Shown here: piece after piece, positions 14,660-21,731 of the stretch
Numbering within the stretch: position 1 is the stretch's first letter
Layout: each line of letters begins with the position of its first letter
Source: DASUAO01 sp046484625
GTDB taxonomy: Bacteria; Actinomycetota; Acidimicrobiia; IMCC26256; PALSA-555
Direction: 5' to 3'
Assembly: GCA_046484625.1 (NCBI GenBank)
Contig: JAWOIO010000205.1
Coordinates: forward strand, 1-28,003
Length of the DNA: 28,003 nucleotides
Program-made: the position numbers and the translations under genes
Notes under the pieces: generated by a model
What the model saw: only the letters and a program-made list of their open reading frames with translations
What the model was told of the DNA's origin: nothing
Databases searched by the model: none

Positions 14660-15874
14660 CTATTGCGCTGGAGTGTCCCCCGCCGCGCGCTCGCGGTCGA
14701 GCTTCGCCCACCACCCGGCGAGCCCACCGGCGGCCGCGAGGAACAGGCGGGCGTGCTCGGGATCGTCGGCTGCGGCATCGAGACAGGCGAGCGTGTACTT
14801 CACGTAGTGCGCATCGTGATGTGCCGAGGCCCGCGCCGCGAGGTCGACGACGAGATCGGGGCGATCGTCGTCAGCGACGTGCCACACGGCGGCTGCGGCG
14901 GTGGCTCGATCGGTGCCGAGTGCCGCGCGGAGGTCGAGACCCGCGTCGTCCGGCTCGGTCGGAACGAGCGGACGACGCGCCAACGACCGGCGGAACCCGA
15001 CGACGTACGTCGCCGCCACCGCGAGGGCCACGCCCGGATCGGACGTGACGTGTGCGACACCGAGCACCGCCTGGGGCAGCGTGAGGGCATGGGTCCACCC
15101 GTACGGCGAGTGGTCGTCGGGTTCGAGCAGCATCGACCACGCGGCCGCCCGCAGGATCTCGCGACCCTGCGCCCGGACCGCCTGACCGGCGACCACTCCC
15201 TCGAGCAGCTTGGCGGCGGTCCCGTCATCGTCGACCCGAGCCATCGTCGGGTAGATGAACGGCGTGGCTCCCTCGGAAGGAGCACGGGGTGTGGCAGCGA
15301 TCGCGTCGAACATCGACGCGGGCTCCCCGGGACCATCGAGTGGTCGGCCGTCGACCCAGTGCAGGCGCGACGACCACTCCCGACCGAGGTGGCGGGCGAG
15401 GCCTCGCAGCAGCTCGCCGGGGATCTCGCCGTCCGGAGCGACCCGCGGCAGCAGGTACAGGAAGATCGGCGCGTGCGCGGCGGCGCCGAGCCGATTGACG
15501 AGGGGTCCCGCCAGGAGCCTGCGCAGCTCGCACGGCGAGGCGTGCCGTCCGAGCCACCGGGATGCGCCGTCGACCGCGTCGAGGTCGCCCGCACCCAGCG
15601 CCCCGACGAGCGCCGCTGCAGCGCCGTCGAGGTCGGAGAACGACACGGCCGACGGCGCTTCCACGGAGGGACCCCAGGCGTCGTACTGGTCGGCGAGGCG
15701 GACGAGCTGGGCCCGGGCTCCTTCGCGCCGACCCGGCGGGAGGTGGGCCAGAAGGCCGACACGAGCGGCGAGCTCGAGGCCCGAGTGGAGGATGAAGGAG
15801 TCGGCCGGCGCCTCGCGTGGCAGCGCCAAGCGGGCCCCCACCTCGCAGACCAGCTGGGTATCGGTTCGGTCCAT
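14660..15874 (-). CDS. Uncharacterised 404-aa helical protein under predicted SoxR control (questin-oxidase-like?)
   Basis: Not confidently recognised. The protein lacks signal peptide and membrane segments and appears all-helical, rich in Ala and Leu. Histidine-containing segments YGWTHALTLPQAVLGVAHV (about 268-286) and SAHHDAHYVKYTLACLDA (about 356-373) faintly recall the questin oxidase/DUF4243 family of Baeyer-Villiger-type enzymes; that resemblance is from memory and weak. ATG 15874 is chosen because TACGGT lies 6 nt upstream, giving a leaderless start; an in-frame ATG farther up falls inside the operator. It is divergent from soxR, with the SoxR box in its promoter spacer, and is followed closely by an LLM oxidoreductase, suggesting a redox-cycling or quinone-related role. 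Confidence 0.75.
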   Translation of the reverse strand: MDRTDTQLVCEVGARLALPREAPADSFILHSGLELAARVGLLAHLPPGRREGARAQLVRLADQYDAWGPSVEAPSAVSFSDLDGAAAALVGALGAGDLDAVDGASRWLGRHASPCELRRLLAGPLVNRLGAAAHAPIFLYLLPRVAPDGEIPGELLRGLARHLGREWSSRLHWVDGRPLDGPGEPASMFDAIAATPRAPSEGATPFIYPTMARVDDDGTAAKLLEGVVAGQAVRAQGREILRAAAWSMLLEPDDHSPYGWTHALTLPQAVLGVAHVTSDPGVALAVAATYVVGFRRSLARRPLVPTEPDDAGLDLRAALGTDRATAAAAVWHVADDDRPDLVVDLAARASAHHDAHYVKYTLACLDAAADDPEHARLFLAAAGGLAGWWAKLDRERAAGDTPAQ

Positions 15875-15880
15875 GCGCGT

Positions 15881-15911
15881 ACCGTAGGACTTCAAGTTCA
15901 CTTGAGGTCAA
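15881..15911 (-). promoter_or_regulatory. SoxR-activated promoter of the 404-aa protein / LLM operon
   Basis: On the minus strand TTGACC (15911-15906) is the -35 and TACGGT (15886-15881) the -10, separated by 19 bp. Over-long 19-20 bp spacers are typical of promoters that MerR-family activators such as SoxR switch on by distorting the DNA. The SoxR box fills this spacer, and the ATG follows the -10 by 6 nt. Confidence 0.65.
15890..15907. promoter_or_regulatory. SoxR box (operator)
   Basis: CTTCAAGTTCACTTGAGG matches the enterobacterial SoxR box CCTCAAGTTAACTTGAGG at 16 of 18 positions and is a near-perfect dyad. A second TCAAGTTCA (15908-15916) directly repeats 15892-15900, and CTTGA-GG-TCAAG (15901-15912) forms an overlapping smaller dyad, possibly a second half-site for soxR autoregulation. 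Confidence 0.8.
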
Positions 15912-15931
15912 GTTCAGGACGGCAGTACGAT
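15902..15931 (+). promoter_or_regulatory. Predicted soxR promoter
   Basis: TTGAGG (15902-15907) and TACGAT (15926-15931) are separated by 18 bp, and the soxR ATG follows the -10 by 8 nt. The -35 overlaps the right half of the SoxR box, so bound SoxR could repress its own gene. Confidence 0.45.
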
Positions 15932-15939
15932 GGTGACGC

Positions 15940-16425
15940 ATGGCACACCCCGACGACCTGCTCTCCATCGGCGAGCTGAGCGAGCGGAGCGACGTCGCCC
16001 CGTCCGCGCTGCGCTTCTACGAGTCCGAGGGGCTGATCGAGTCGGTCCGGACCTCAGGCGGTCAGCGCCGCTTCCGGCGGGAGACACTCCGCCGGGTCTC
16101 GTTCGTCCGCATCGCCCAGAAGGTGGGACTCACGCTCGACGAGATCCGGGAGTCCCTCGCCTCGCTCCCCCGCTCGCGCACCCCGACGAGGGCCGACTGG
16201 GCCCGCCTCTCGCGGGCCTGGCGGCCCCGGCTCGACGAGCACGTCGCCATGCTCACCCGGCTCCGGGACCAGCTCGACGACTGCATCGGGTGCGGCTGCC
16301 TCTCACTCAAGGCGTGCGCGCTCTACAACACCGACGACAGCGCCGCGTCGTCCGGACCCGGGCCTCGCTACCTGTTGACGGACGTGCGTCCCTCACCCCG
16401 CGCACCGCGCGTGGGGAACGAGTAG
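15940..16425 (+). CDS. soxR: SoxR-type MerR-family redox regulator with [2Fe-2S] cluster
   Basis: Transcription factor that senses redox-cycling compounds or superoxide through a [2Fe-2S] cluster. The 161-aa protein has the MerR winged helix (SIGELSERSDVAPSALRFYESEGL at 9-32, GGQRRFRRETLRRV at 40-53), a dimerisation helix (about 85-113) and the cluster motif CX2CXCX5C at Cys115, Cys118, Cys120 and Cys126. That motif with flanking LSLKACALYN is diagnostic for SoxR rather than other MerR proteins. A near-consensus SoxR box lies 32 bp upstream in the divergent promoter region. It ends 8 bp from the convergent VOC gene. Confidence 0.95.
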   Translation: MAHPDDLLSIGELSERSDVAPSALRFYESEGLIESVRTSGGQRRFRRETLRRVSFVRIAQKVGLTLDEIRESLASLPRSRTPTRADWARLSRAWRPRLDEHVAMLTRLRDQLDDCIGCGCLSLKACALYNTDDSAASSGPGPRYLLTDVRPSPRAPRVGNE

Positions 16426-16433
16426 TCGGTCGG

Positions 16434-16868
16434 TCAGGCGACGGGGATCGGGACGCCGTCGCGCTCCATGCACTGGACGTCGAAGTAGATCGGCAGCAGG
16501 TACTTCACGTAGAACGCGTGCACGACGAGTCCCCCGGTCTCGAGGTCCTCGTACTCCTTGATCACCAGGCGGTCGTCGGACTCCCGGAACCGCTTGCACC
16601 GGTCGAGCAGCTCGTCGACCTCGGCACGAGTGCCCTGGAGCAGACCGAGATGGTCGTAGCCGGGCGAGCTGATCGGCGTGTCGCTCTCGGCCAGCAGGAT
16701 GAAGTCGCCCTCGGTGCCGGTGAGCAGGATGTGCGCGAGCTGGCCGACGACCTCGGTGTCGACCGACGTCCACCCGAAGGTCTCGCACCAGAAGGCGTCG
16801 ACCTCCTTGCGGAACGCATCGTCGAGCGTGCCCCGGGGAAACGTGAGCTCCATGTGGTTCAAGCGCAT
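16434..16868 (-). CDS. VOC-superfamily (glyoxalase-fold) protein
   Basis: Protein of 144 aa with two beta-alpha-beta-beta-beta halves as in glyoxalase/extradiol dioxygenase relatives. It begins RLNHMELTFP with His5, contains YDHLGLL with His73 and ends with YFDVQCMERDG with Glu135, matching the usual metal-ligand positions of the fold. Substrate is unknown. It is convergent with soxR; ATG 16868 has TAGCGT 7 nt upstream and no Shine-Dalgarno. Being next to soxR does not by itself show SoxR control, since no box lies in its own upstream region. Confidence 0.8.
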   Translation of the reverse strand: MRLNHMELTFPRGTLDDAFRKEVDAFWCETFGWTSVDTEVVGQLAHILLTGTEGDFILLAESDTPISSPGYDHLGLLQGTRAEVDELLDRCKRFRESDDRLVIKEYEDLETGGLVVHAFYVKYLLPIYFDVQCMERDGVPIPVA

Positions 16869-16875
16869 GGAGGTG

Positions 16876-16881
16876 ACGCTA
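16876..16881 (-). promoter_or_regulatory. Predicted leaderless -10 box of the VOC gene
   Basis: The minus strand reads TAGCGT, 7 nt, then ATG 16868, the same geometry as other starts in this window. Confidence 0.4.
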
Positions 16882-16920
16882 CCGCTCGCCTCGCATCCGG
16901 GCGATCAGCTCCCGAGCCCT

Positions 16921-17484
16921 TCAGTTCTGCGACGGGTCCTCGGGGTACGTCGACAGGAGCCGCAACGGTCCGGTCTGACGACGCAGGACCTCCCGCCAGA
17001 GCATCTCGGGAGCACCAGTGAACACATCGCCGTCATCGCGATCGACGGCGAACCAGCCGTCGGCCGCGACCTCGTCGTCGAGCTGGCCCGGTCCCCAGCC
17101 CGCGTAACCGGCGAAGACCCGGACGGACTCGACGTCGGACACGCTGAGCACCGGGTCGGAGCCGAGATCGATCGAGCAGACCTCTCCGAAGAGCGGGACG
17201 GGCGGTCCCTCCGAGGGGCCCGCCCGACCGGCCGGAACCCGCCCGAGGCCGATCGCGGCGTCCGGCTCGACCGGGCCGCCCACGAACACCCGGGACGGCG
17301 GGGCCGCGAGCATCGCCCACCCGGGCATGCCCTCCTCCAGGTCCGTCTCACTGGGGCGGTTGAGCACGACCCCCACGGCACCCTCGGGCGAGTGCTCGAG
17401 GACCAGCACGACGGTTCGCGCGAAGTTCGGGTCGAGGAGGTCGGGGGTGGCGACGATGAGACGACCGCGCATCGACCCGGGCAT
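16921..17484 (-). CDS. YqgE/AlgH family protein (UPF0301)
   Basis: A 187-aa single-domain protein of a widespread family whose molecular function is unresolved. Signatures: RGRLIVATPDLLDPNFARTVV at the N-terminus, the GAVGVVLNRPS segment, VFVGGPVEPDAA, and FAGYAGWGPGQLDDEV, the strongest family block. ATG 17484 is preferred because it leaves the family's normal short N-terminus and has CAGAAT 6 nt upstream; Met 17472 and upstream Met codons are alternatives. It is divergent from the amidohydrolase gene across 124 bp that holds direct repeats. Confidence 0.9.
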   Translation of the reverse strand: MPGSMRGRLIVATPDLLDPNFARTVVLVLEHSPEGAVGVVLNRPSETDLEEGMPGWAMLAAPPSRVFVGGPVEPDAAIGLGRVPAGRAGPSEGPPVPLFGEVCSIDLGSDPVLSVSDVESVRVFAGYAGWGPGQLDDEVAADGWFAVDRDDGDVFTGAPEMLWREVLRRQTGPLRLLSTYPEDPSQN

Positions 17485-17490
17485 CCTCTC

Positions 17491-17496
17491 ATTCTG
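17491..17496 (-). promoter_or_regulatory. Possible -10 box of the YqgE/AlgH gene
   Basis: CAGAAT lies 6 nt before ATG 17484 within GCCAGAATG; the same word, GCCAGAATG, precedes the 25105 gene at the same distance. The GAGAGG between it and the start could alternatively act as a Shine-Dalgarno. Confidence 0.35.
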
Positions 17497-17518
17497 GCTT
17501 GCGGTCATGCCGGCCCGA

Positions 17519-17565
17519 CACACCTGCGCGCCTGCCACACCTACGCGCCCGCCACACGCACGCGG
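17519..17565. repeat. 17-bp direct repeat, two full and one partial copy
   Basis: CACACCTGCGCGCCTGC (17519-17535) is followed immediately by CACACCTACGCGCCCGC (17536-17552) and a partial CACACGCACGCGG (17553-17565). It lies in the divergent gap between the YqgE/AlgH and amidohydrolase genes. Confidence 0.75.
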
Positions 17566-17574
17566 CGGTCAGCC

Positions 17575-17591
17575 GCGCGCCTGATGCGCGC
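17575..17591. promoter_or_regulatory. Palindrome GCGCGC-N5-GCGCGC upstream of the amidohydrolase
   Basis: The arms at 17575-17580 and 17586-17591 flank CTGAT and end 5 bp before the predicted -10. The location suits an operator, but no regulator is identifiable. Confidence 0.3.
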
Positions 17592-17596
17592 ACCGG

Positions 17597-17602
17597 TACG
17601 GT
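17597..17602 (+). promoter_or_regulatory. Predicted leaderless -10 box of the amidohydrolase gene
   Basis: TACGGT is followed by 6 nt and ATG 17609, with no Shine-Dalgarno in the spacer. Confidence 0.5.
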
Positions 17603-17608
17603 TGCGGG

Positions 17609-19300
17609 ATGCCCCACGACCTGGTGATCCGCAACGGCACGCTCGTCGACGGCACGGGGGCGCCCTCCCGGCGGGCCGACGTCGCGGTCGCGGGCGACCG
17701 CATCGTCACCGTCGGCGAGGTCGAGGGATCCGGGACGCGTGAGATCGACGCCGACGGGCGGCTGGTGACCCCCGGCTTCGTCGACGTCCACACCCACCTC
17801 GACGCCCAGTTCGGCTGGGACCCCCTCGGGTCGTCGTCGTGCTGGCACGGCGTCACGTCGGTCGCGATCGGAAACTGCGGGGTCACGTTCGCGCCGGTGC
17901 ACCCCGAAGATCACACCTACGTGGCCGAGATGATGGAGTCGGTCGAGGACATCCCGGCGGCGAGCATCCTCGACGGACTTCCGTGGGACTGGGAGACCTA
18001 CGGCGACTACCTCGGGTGGCTCGACCGCACCGCGACCGGCCTGAACGTCGGCGGCATGGTGGGTCACAGCGCGCTCCGGTACTACGCGATGGGCGAGCGT
18101 TCCCTCGACGAGGGCGTGCTCCCCACCGACGACGAGCTCGCGACGATGACCGGGCTGATCGACGAGGCCATGACCGCCGGCGCGCTCGGCGTCTCGAGCT
18201 CGCGCACGCTGCGCCACCGCGTGCCCGACGGTCGCTACGTCCCGGGAACGTGGGCCGAGGAGCGCGAGCTCCTCGCGTTCGCCGACGTGCTGGCGCGCCA
18301 CGGTCGGGGGATCTTCGAGGTCGCCCCCCGCTTCGACGGCGACGGTCCCGCCGAGCCGAGGGTCGACTCCGAGCTCGCGTGGATGGAGGCCGTGAGCATC
18401 CGCTCCGGGCGCCCGCTCACCTTCAACCTCACGAACTCGGCCGACCAGGGTGAGCACTGGCGTCATGCCCTCGCGCTCGTCCGGGCCGCGAACGGGCGCG
18501 GCGCGCAGATCCGTCCGCAGACGACCCCGCGCTTCATCGGAGTGCTCACCGGGCTCGTGCACCGCACTCCGTTCGACCACCGACCCGCATGGCTCGCGCT
18601 CGCACCCTTGTCGCTCGACGAACGGCTCGCGGTGCTCCGGGATCCGGACCGTCGGGCGACCCTCGTCGAGGAGGCGAAGGACGACCGGCGCGGCCTCGAC
18701 AAGTTCTTCGTGCTCAACGGTGACGACGGGCTCGCGCACTACGAGTGCGACCCGTCCCGGTCATTGGTCGCGATCGCCGACGAGCGAGGCGTGTCACCGG
18801 TCGAGGCGTTCATCGACCTCGCGCTCGAGACCGACGGCACCGTGCTGCTGTCGTGGCCGCTCATCAACGAGGACGTCGACGCGATCGGCGAGGTCCTGCA
18901 GGCGCCCGAGGTGATGATGGGGCTCGCCGACGCCGGCGCCCACGTCGGCCAGACCATGGATGCGAGCGTCCCCACCACCCTCCTCACCTACTGGGTGCGC
19001 GAGCGGGGTCTGCTGACCGTCGAGGACGCGATCCGCCGACTCACGTCCGACACCGCCGCCACGTTCGGGATCGCCGAGCGGGGAGTCGTGCGGGAGGGCG
19101 CGTTCGCCGACCTCAACGTGATCGACTGGGACGCGCTGGCGCTCCCCGTCCCCGAGTTCCACCACGACTTCCCGCACGGCGCGGGCCGCTTCGTGCAACG
19201 GGCGCGGGGTTACGACGCGACGATCGTGAACGGCGAGGTGTTCATGGAGCGCGGCGTGCACACCGGTGCACTCGCGGGTCGCCTGTTGCGGGGCGCCTGA
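17609..19300 (+). CDS. Amidohydrolase-superfamily protein, N-acyl-D-amino-acid deacylase-like
   Basis: Predicted metal-dependent hydrolase of 563 aa in the D-aminoacylase group. The N-terminal small beta-domain (LVIRNGTLVDGTG, about 5-17) leads to HTHLD at 61-65, Cys90 in GNCGVTFAP (bridging ligand of D-aminoacylases) and GLADAGAHVGQ (438-448; Asp441), with the C-terminal composite domain ending FADLNVIDWDAL...VNGEVFMERG. The usual second-site His in a THIR-like motif is not evident: the corresponding region reads EVAPRFDG. It therefore probably binds one metal or acts on another amide; the annotation as D-aminoacylase is approximate. Single-gene unit, convergent with the cyclase fusion gene 16 bp away. 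Confidence 0.85.
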   Translation: MPHDLVIRNGTLVDGTGAPSRRADVAVAGDRIVTVGEVEGSGTREIDADGRLVTPGFVDVHTHLDAQFGWDPLGSSSCWHGVTSVAIGNCGVTFAPVHPEDHTYVAEMMESVEDIPAASILDGLPWDWETYGDYLGWLDRTATGLNVGGMVGHSALRYYAMGERSLDEGVLPTDDELATMTGLIDEAMTAGALGVSSSRTLRHRVPDGRYVPGTWAEERELLAFADVLARHGRGIFEVAPRFDGDGPAEPRVDSELAWMEAVSIRSGRPLTFNLTNSADQGEHWRHALALVRAANGRGAQIRPQTTPRFIGVLTGLVHRTPFDHRPAWLALAPLSLDERLAVLRDPDRRATLVEEAKDDRRGLDKFFVLNGDDGLAHYECDPSRSLVAIADERGVSPVEAFIDLALETDGTVLLSWPLINEDVDAIGEVLQAPEVMMGLADAGAHVGQTMDASVPTTLLTYWVRERGLLTVEDAIRRLTSDTAATFGIAERGVVREGAFADLNVIDWDALALPVPEFHHDFPHGAGRFVQRARGYDATIVNGEVFMERGVHTGALAGRLLRGA

Positions 19301-19316
19301 CTCGGAGCGCCTCGCT

Positions 19317-20645
19317 TCAGACCGAGGCCCAGAGGTGCCAGTCGCCGGGGACACCCTTGAGCTCGCGCTGGCCGCGGTCGTCGAACTCGAGGTCCGAGCC
19401 CATCACCAGGTCCTTCACCGTGCTGGTGACGAGCACCTCGCCGGCGTCGGCGAGCGCACTCACCCGGGAGCCGATGTGGACACCGATGCCGGCGACGTCG
19501 TCACCGCGGCGCTCGACCTCCCCGGTGTGGAGCCCGGCCCGCACCTCGACACCGAGCGACGCGACGGATTCACGCAGCGCCCGGGCCGCACGCACCCCGC
19601 GGCCGGGGCCGTCGAAGGTCGCGAGCAGCCCGTCGCCCGTCCGCTTCACCACGACCCCTCGTTGGGACTCGACTGCCTTCGCTGCGGTCGCGTCGTGCTG
19701 TTCGAGGAGCGAGCGCCAGGCCTTGTCGCCCATGTCCGACGCACGCTGCGTCGAGTCGACGATGTCGGTGAACAGCACCGTCATGAGCACTCGATCGACG
19801 TCGTCGGCCTCGTGGAGCACCGGCGCCCCGGTCACGAATTCCTCGATCGAGTCGAGGATGTCGTCGTCCTGACCGGGAACTCCGCCCACGTGGAAGTCCC
19901 CGGGCACCTCGACGAGCTGGGCTCCGTCGATGTGGCGGGCGAGGTAGCGGCCGGCACCCGCCGGGACGATCGGGTCGCCGGTCCGGTGGACGACGAGGGT
20001 CGGCATGCGCAGCGCGCCGAGTGCGTGGCGGACGTCCATGCGGACGTTGTGGTGCAGGATCGTGTGCACGGCGCCCGGCGATGCGGTCTGGCGCTCGTAC
20101 CGCGCCTGTCCCGCGATGTCGTCCGTCTCGGTGAGGAACCCGGTCAGTGCGTGCCCGGTGCCCCACTTCGCCTTGATGTCGTCGATGAACGCGTCGACGG
20201 GCTCCTGCGGGAGGCCGTCCTCGTAGTCGGGGGCCCAGAGCAGCCGCGCAAAGGTGCCCCACAGCACGAGCGAACGCACCCGTTCGGGGAACGACGCCGC
20301 ATACAGCACCGCGAGCGGTCCACCTTCGGAGATGCCGATCACCACCGCCGACTCGATCCCGGCGGCCTCGGCGACGGCACGGAGGTCGTCCATCCGGTCC
20401 TCGGAGCTCCCCGTGCCGAGTGACCGGTCGGAGCACCCTGTCCCGCGCTTGTCGAAGAAGACCAGCCGCCCCATGCCGCCGAGCCTCGACAGCATCGTCT
20501 GGAAGACGGGACGCTCCCACATCAGCTCGACGTTGGAGACGAAGCCGGGGACGAACAGGATGTCGATCGGGCCGTCGCCGACGACCTGGTAGGCGATGCT
20601 CAGGTCCCCGCTCTGGGCGTACTGCGTCTCCGGGATCGGGGCCAT
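19317..20645 (-). CDS. Alpha/beta-hydrolase fused to class III adenylate/guanylate cyclase domain
   Basis: Two-domain 442-aa protein. Residues 10-270 are an alpha/beta hydrolase: nucleophile Ser106 in GISEGGP, acid Asp224 in HRTGDPIVP, His252 in GDFHVGG. Residues 285-440 are a class III cyclase domain with metal Asp294 (LFTDIVDST) and Asp338 (KRTGDG), Arg394 in VHIGSRV, where the usual transition-state Asn is His390. Similar fusions are known in mycobacteria. Cyclase activity and substrate (ATP or GTP) are uncertain because of that change. ATG 20645 has TACCGT 6 nt upstream; a long open frame upstream of it overlaps the reductase gene and is not coding. Confidence 0.9.
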   Translation of the reverse strand: MAPIPETQYAQSGDLSIAYQVVGDGPIDILFVPGFVSNVELMWERPVFQTMLSRLGGMGRLVFFDKRGTGCSDRSLGTGSSEDRMDDLRAVAEAAGIESAVVIGISEGGPLAVLYAASFPERVRSLVLWGTFARLLWAPDYEDGLPQEPVDAFIDDIKAKWGTGHALTGFLTETDDIAGQARYERQTASPGAVHTILHHNVRMDVRHALGALRMPTLVVHRTGDPIVPAGAGRYLARHIDGAQLVEVPGDFHVGGVPGQDDDILDSIEEFVTGAPVLHEADDVDRVLMTVLFTDIVDSTQRASDMGDKAWRSLLEQHDATAAKAVESQRGVVVKRTGDGLLATFDGPGRGVRAARALRESVASLGVEVRAGLHTGEVERRGDDVAGIGVHIGSRVSALADAGEVLVTSTVKDLVMGSDLEFDDRGQRELKGVPGDWHLWASV

Positions 20646-20651
20646 CGCGTG

Positions 20652-20657
20652 ACGGTA
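20652..20657 (-). promoter_or_regulatory. Predicted leaderless -10 box of the hydrolase-cyclase gene
   Basis: The minus strand reads TACCGT, 6 nt, then ATG 20645. It lies in the 35-bp gap after the reductase gene, so the fusion gene may be expressed independently of the upstream run. Confidence 0.5.
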
Positions 20658-20680
20658 GCCCGTTGCTCCGTGGACGTGCG

Positions 20681-21706
20681 TCAGGCGGTGGGGTCGGGCC
20701 CGACCTGCACGAGGAGCTTGCCGGAGTTCTCGCCGGCGAACAGCATGTTGAGGGCCTCGGGCGCTCGCTCGAGGCCTTCGACCACCTGGTCGCGCCACGC
20801 GATCTTGCCCTCGGCCTCCCAACCGACGAGGGCCATGACCGCCTCCGGGAAGCGGTCGAGGTAGTCGAGCACGATGAAGCCCTGCATGAGCCCACGTTGG
20901 ATGACGAGGTTCATGGTGAAGTAGAGCGGCGGCGGCAGCTCGGTCGCGTTGTAGGTGGAGATCGCGCCGCACAACACGATGCGCGCGCCGATCGCGATGC
21001 GCGCCAGCACCTGGTCGAGCGTGGCACCACCGACGTTGTCGAAGAACACGTCGATGCCGTCGGGGCACAGCGCGTCGAGGCGCGAGGGGACGTCCTCGGT
21101 CTTGTAGTTGATGACCGCGTCGAGCCCACAGTCGTCGGTGAGCCAGGCGCACTTCTCGTCGGAGCCGGCGATCCCGATCACGCGCGCGCCCTGGATCTTC
21201 GCGATCTGCGCGGCCACCGACCCGGTCGCCCCGGCCGCGCCGGACACGAGGACCGTCTCGCCCGGCTGGGGCTTGCCGATGTCGAGCAGCCCGAAGTACG
21301 CGGTGATCCCGGTCGCGCCGAGTACACCCATCATCTTTCGGAGGGGCAGGCCGGGCGGGATGACGTTGCCGCCCAGGCCGTCGGCACCTCCGCAGTGCGC
21401 GTGCTCCTGCCAGCCCAGCAGACCGGTCACGAAGGCTCCGACGGGGACGTCGGCGTTGCGCGACTCGACGACCTCCCCGATCGCACCGGAGCGCATCACC
21501 TCGCCGATGCCGACCGGCGGCAGGTAGCTCGCCTGTTCCCGGATCCAGATGCGCTGGGTCGGGTCGACCGACAGGTAGATGTTGCGCACCCGGTACTCGC
21601 CGTCGGCGAGCTCGCGGAACGGCTCCTCGACGAGATCGAACGTGCGGTCGTTGATCACGCCCTCGGGGCGCTCGGCGAGCACGAGCTTGCGGTTGGTTCC
21701 GTCCAC
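20681..21706 (-). CDS. NADP-dependent MDR-family reductase (CurA/PTGR-like)
   Basis: Zinc-independent medium-chain reductase, 341 aa, of the curcumin/prostaglandin reductase group acting on alpha,beta-unsaturated carbonyls. It shows NIYLSVDPTQRIW (42-54), MGVLGATGITAYFGLLDIG (126-144) and the nucleotide loop VSGAAGATGSVAAQ (154-167), followed by VINYKTEDV and FDNVGGATLDQV. GTG 21706 has AAAGGG and GGAGG upstream. It starts 25 bp after the ABC permease stop, so it belongs to the same minus-strand run. Confidence 0.92.
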   Translation of the reverse strand: MDGTNRKLVLAERPEGVINDRTFDLVEEPFRELADGEYRVRNIYLSVDPTQRIWIREQASYLPPVGIGEVMRSGAIGEVVESRNADVPVGAFVTGLLGWQEHAHCGGADGLGGNVIPPGLPLRKMMGVLGATGITAYFGLLDIGKPQPGETVLVSGAAGATGSVAAQIAKIQGARVIGIAGSDEKCAWLTDDCGLDAVINYKTEDVPSRLDALCPDGIDVFFDNVGGATLDQVLARIAIGARIVLCGAISTYNATELPPPLYFTMNLVIQRGLMQGFIVLDYLDRFPEAVMALVGWEAEGKIAWRDQVVEGLERAPEALNMLFAGENSGKLLVQVGPDPTA

Positions 21707-21731
21707 GCGGGGCCCTTTCCTCCGGTCCGGG

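Noticed and set aside
16434..16868. VOC gene as a member of the SoxR regulon
   Set aside because: It is convergent with soxR and no SoxR-like dyad lies upstream of its own start.
19292..19311. GGCGC-N10-GCGCC hairpin between the convergent amidohydrolase and cyclase genes
   Set aside because: The stem is only 5 bp with a 10-nt loop and no T tract; not enough to call a terminator in G+C-rich DNA.
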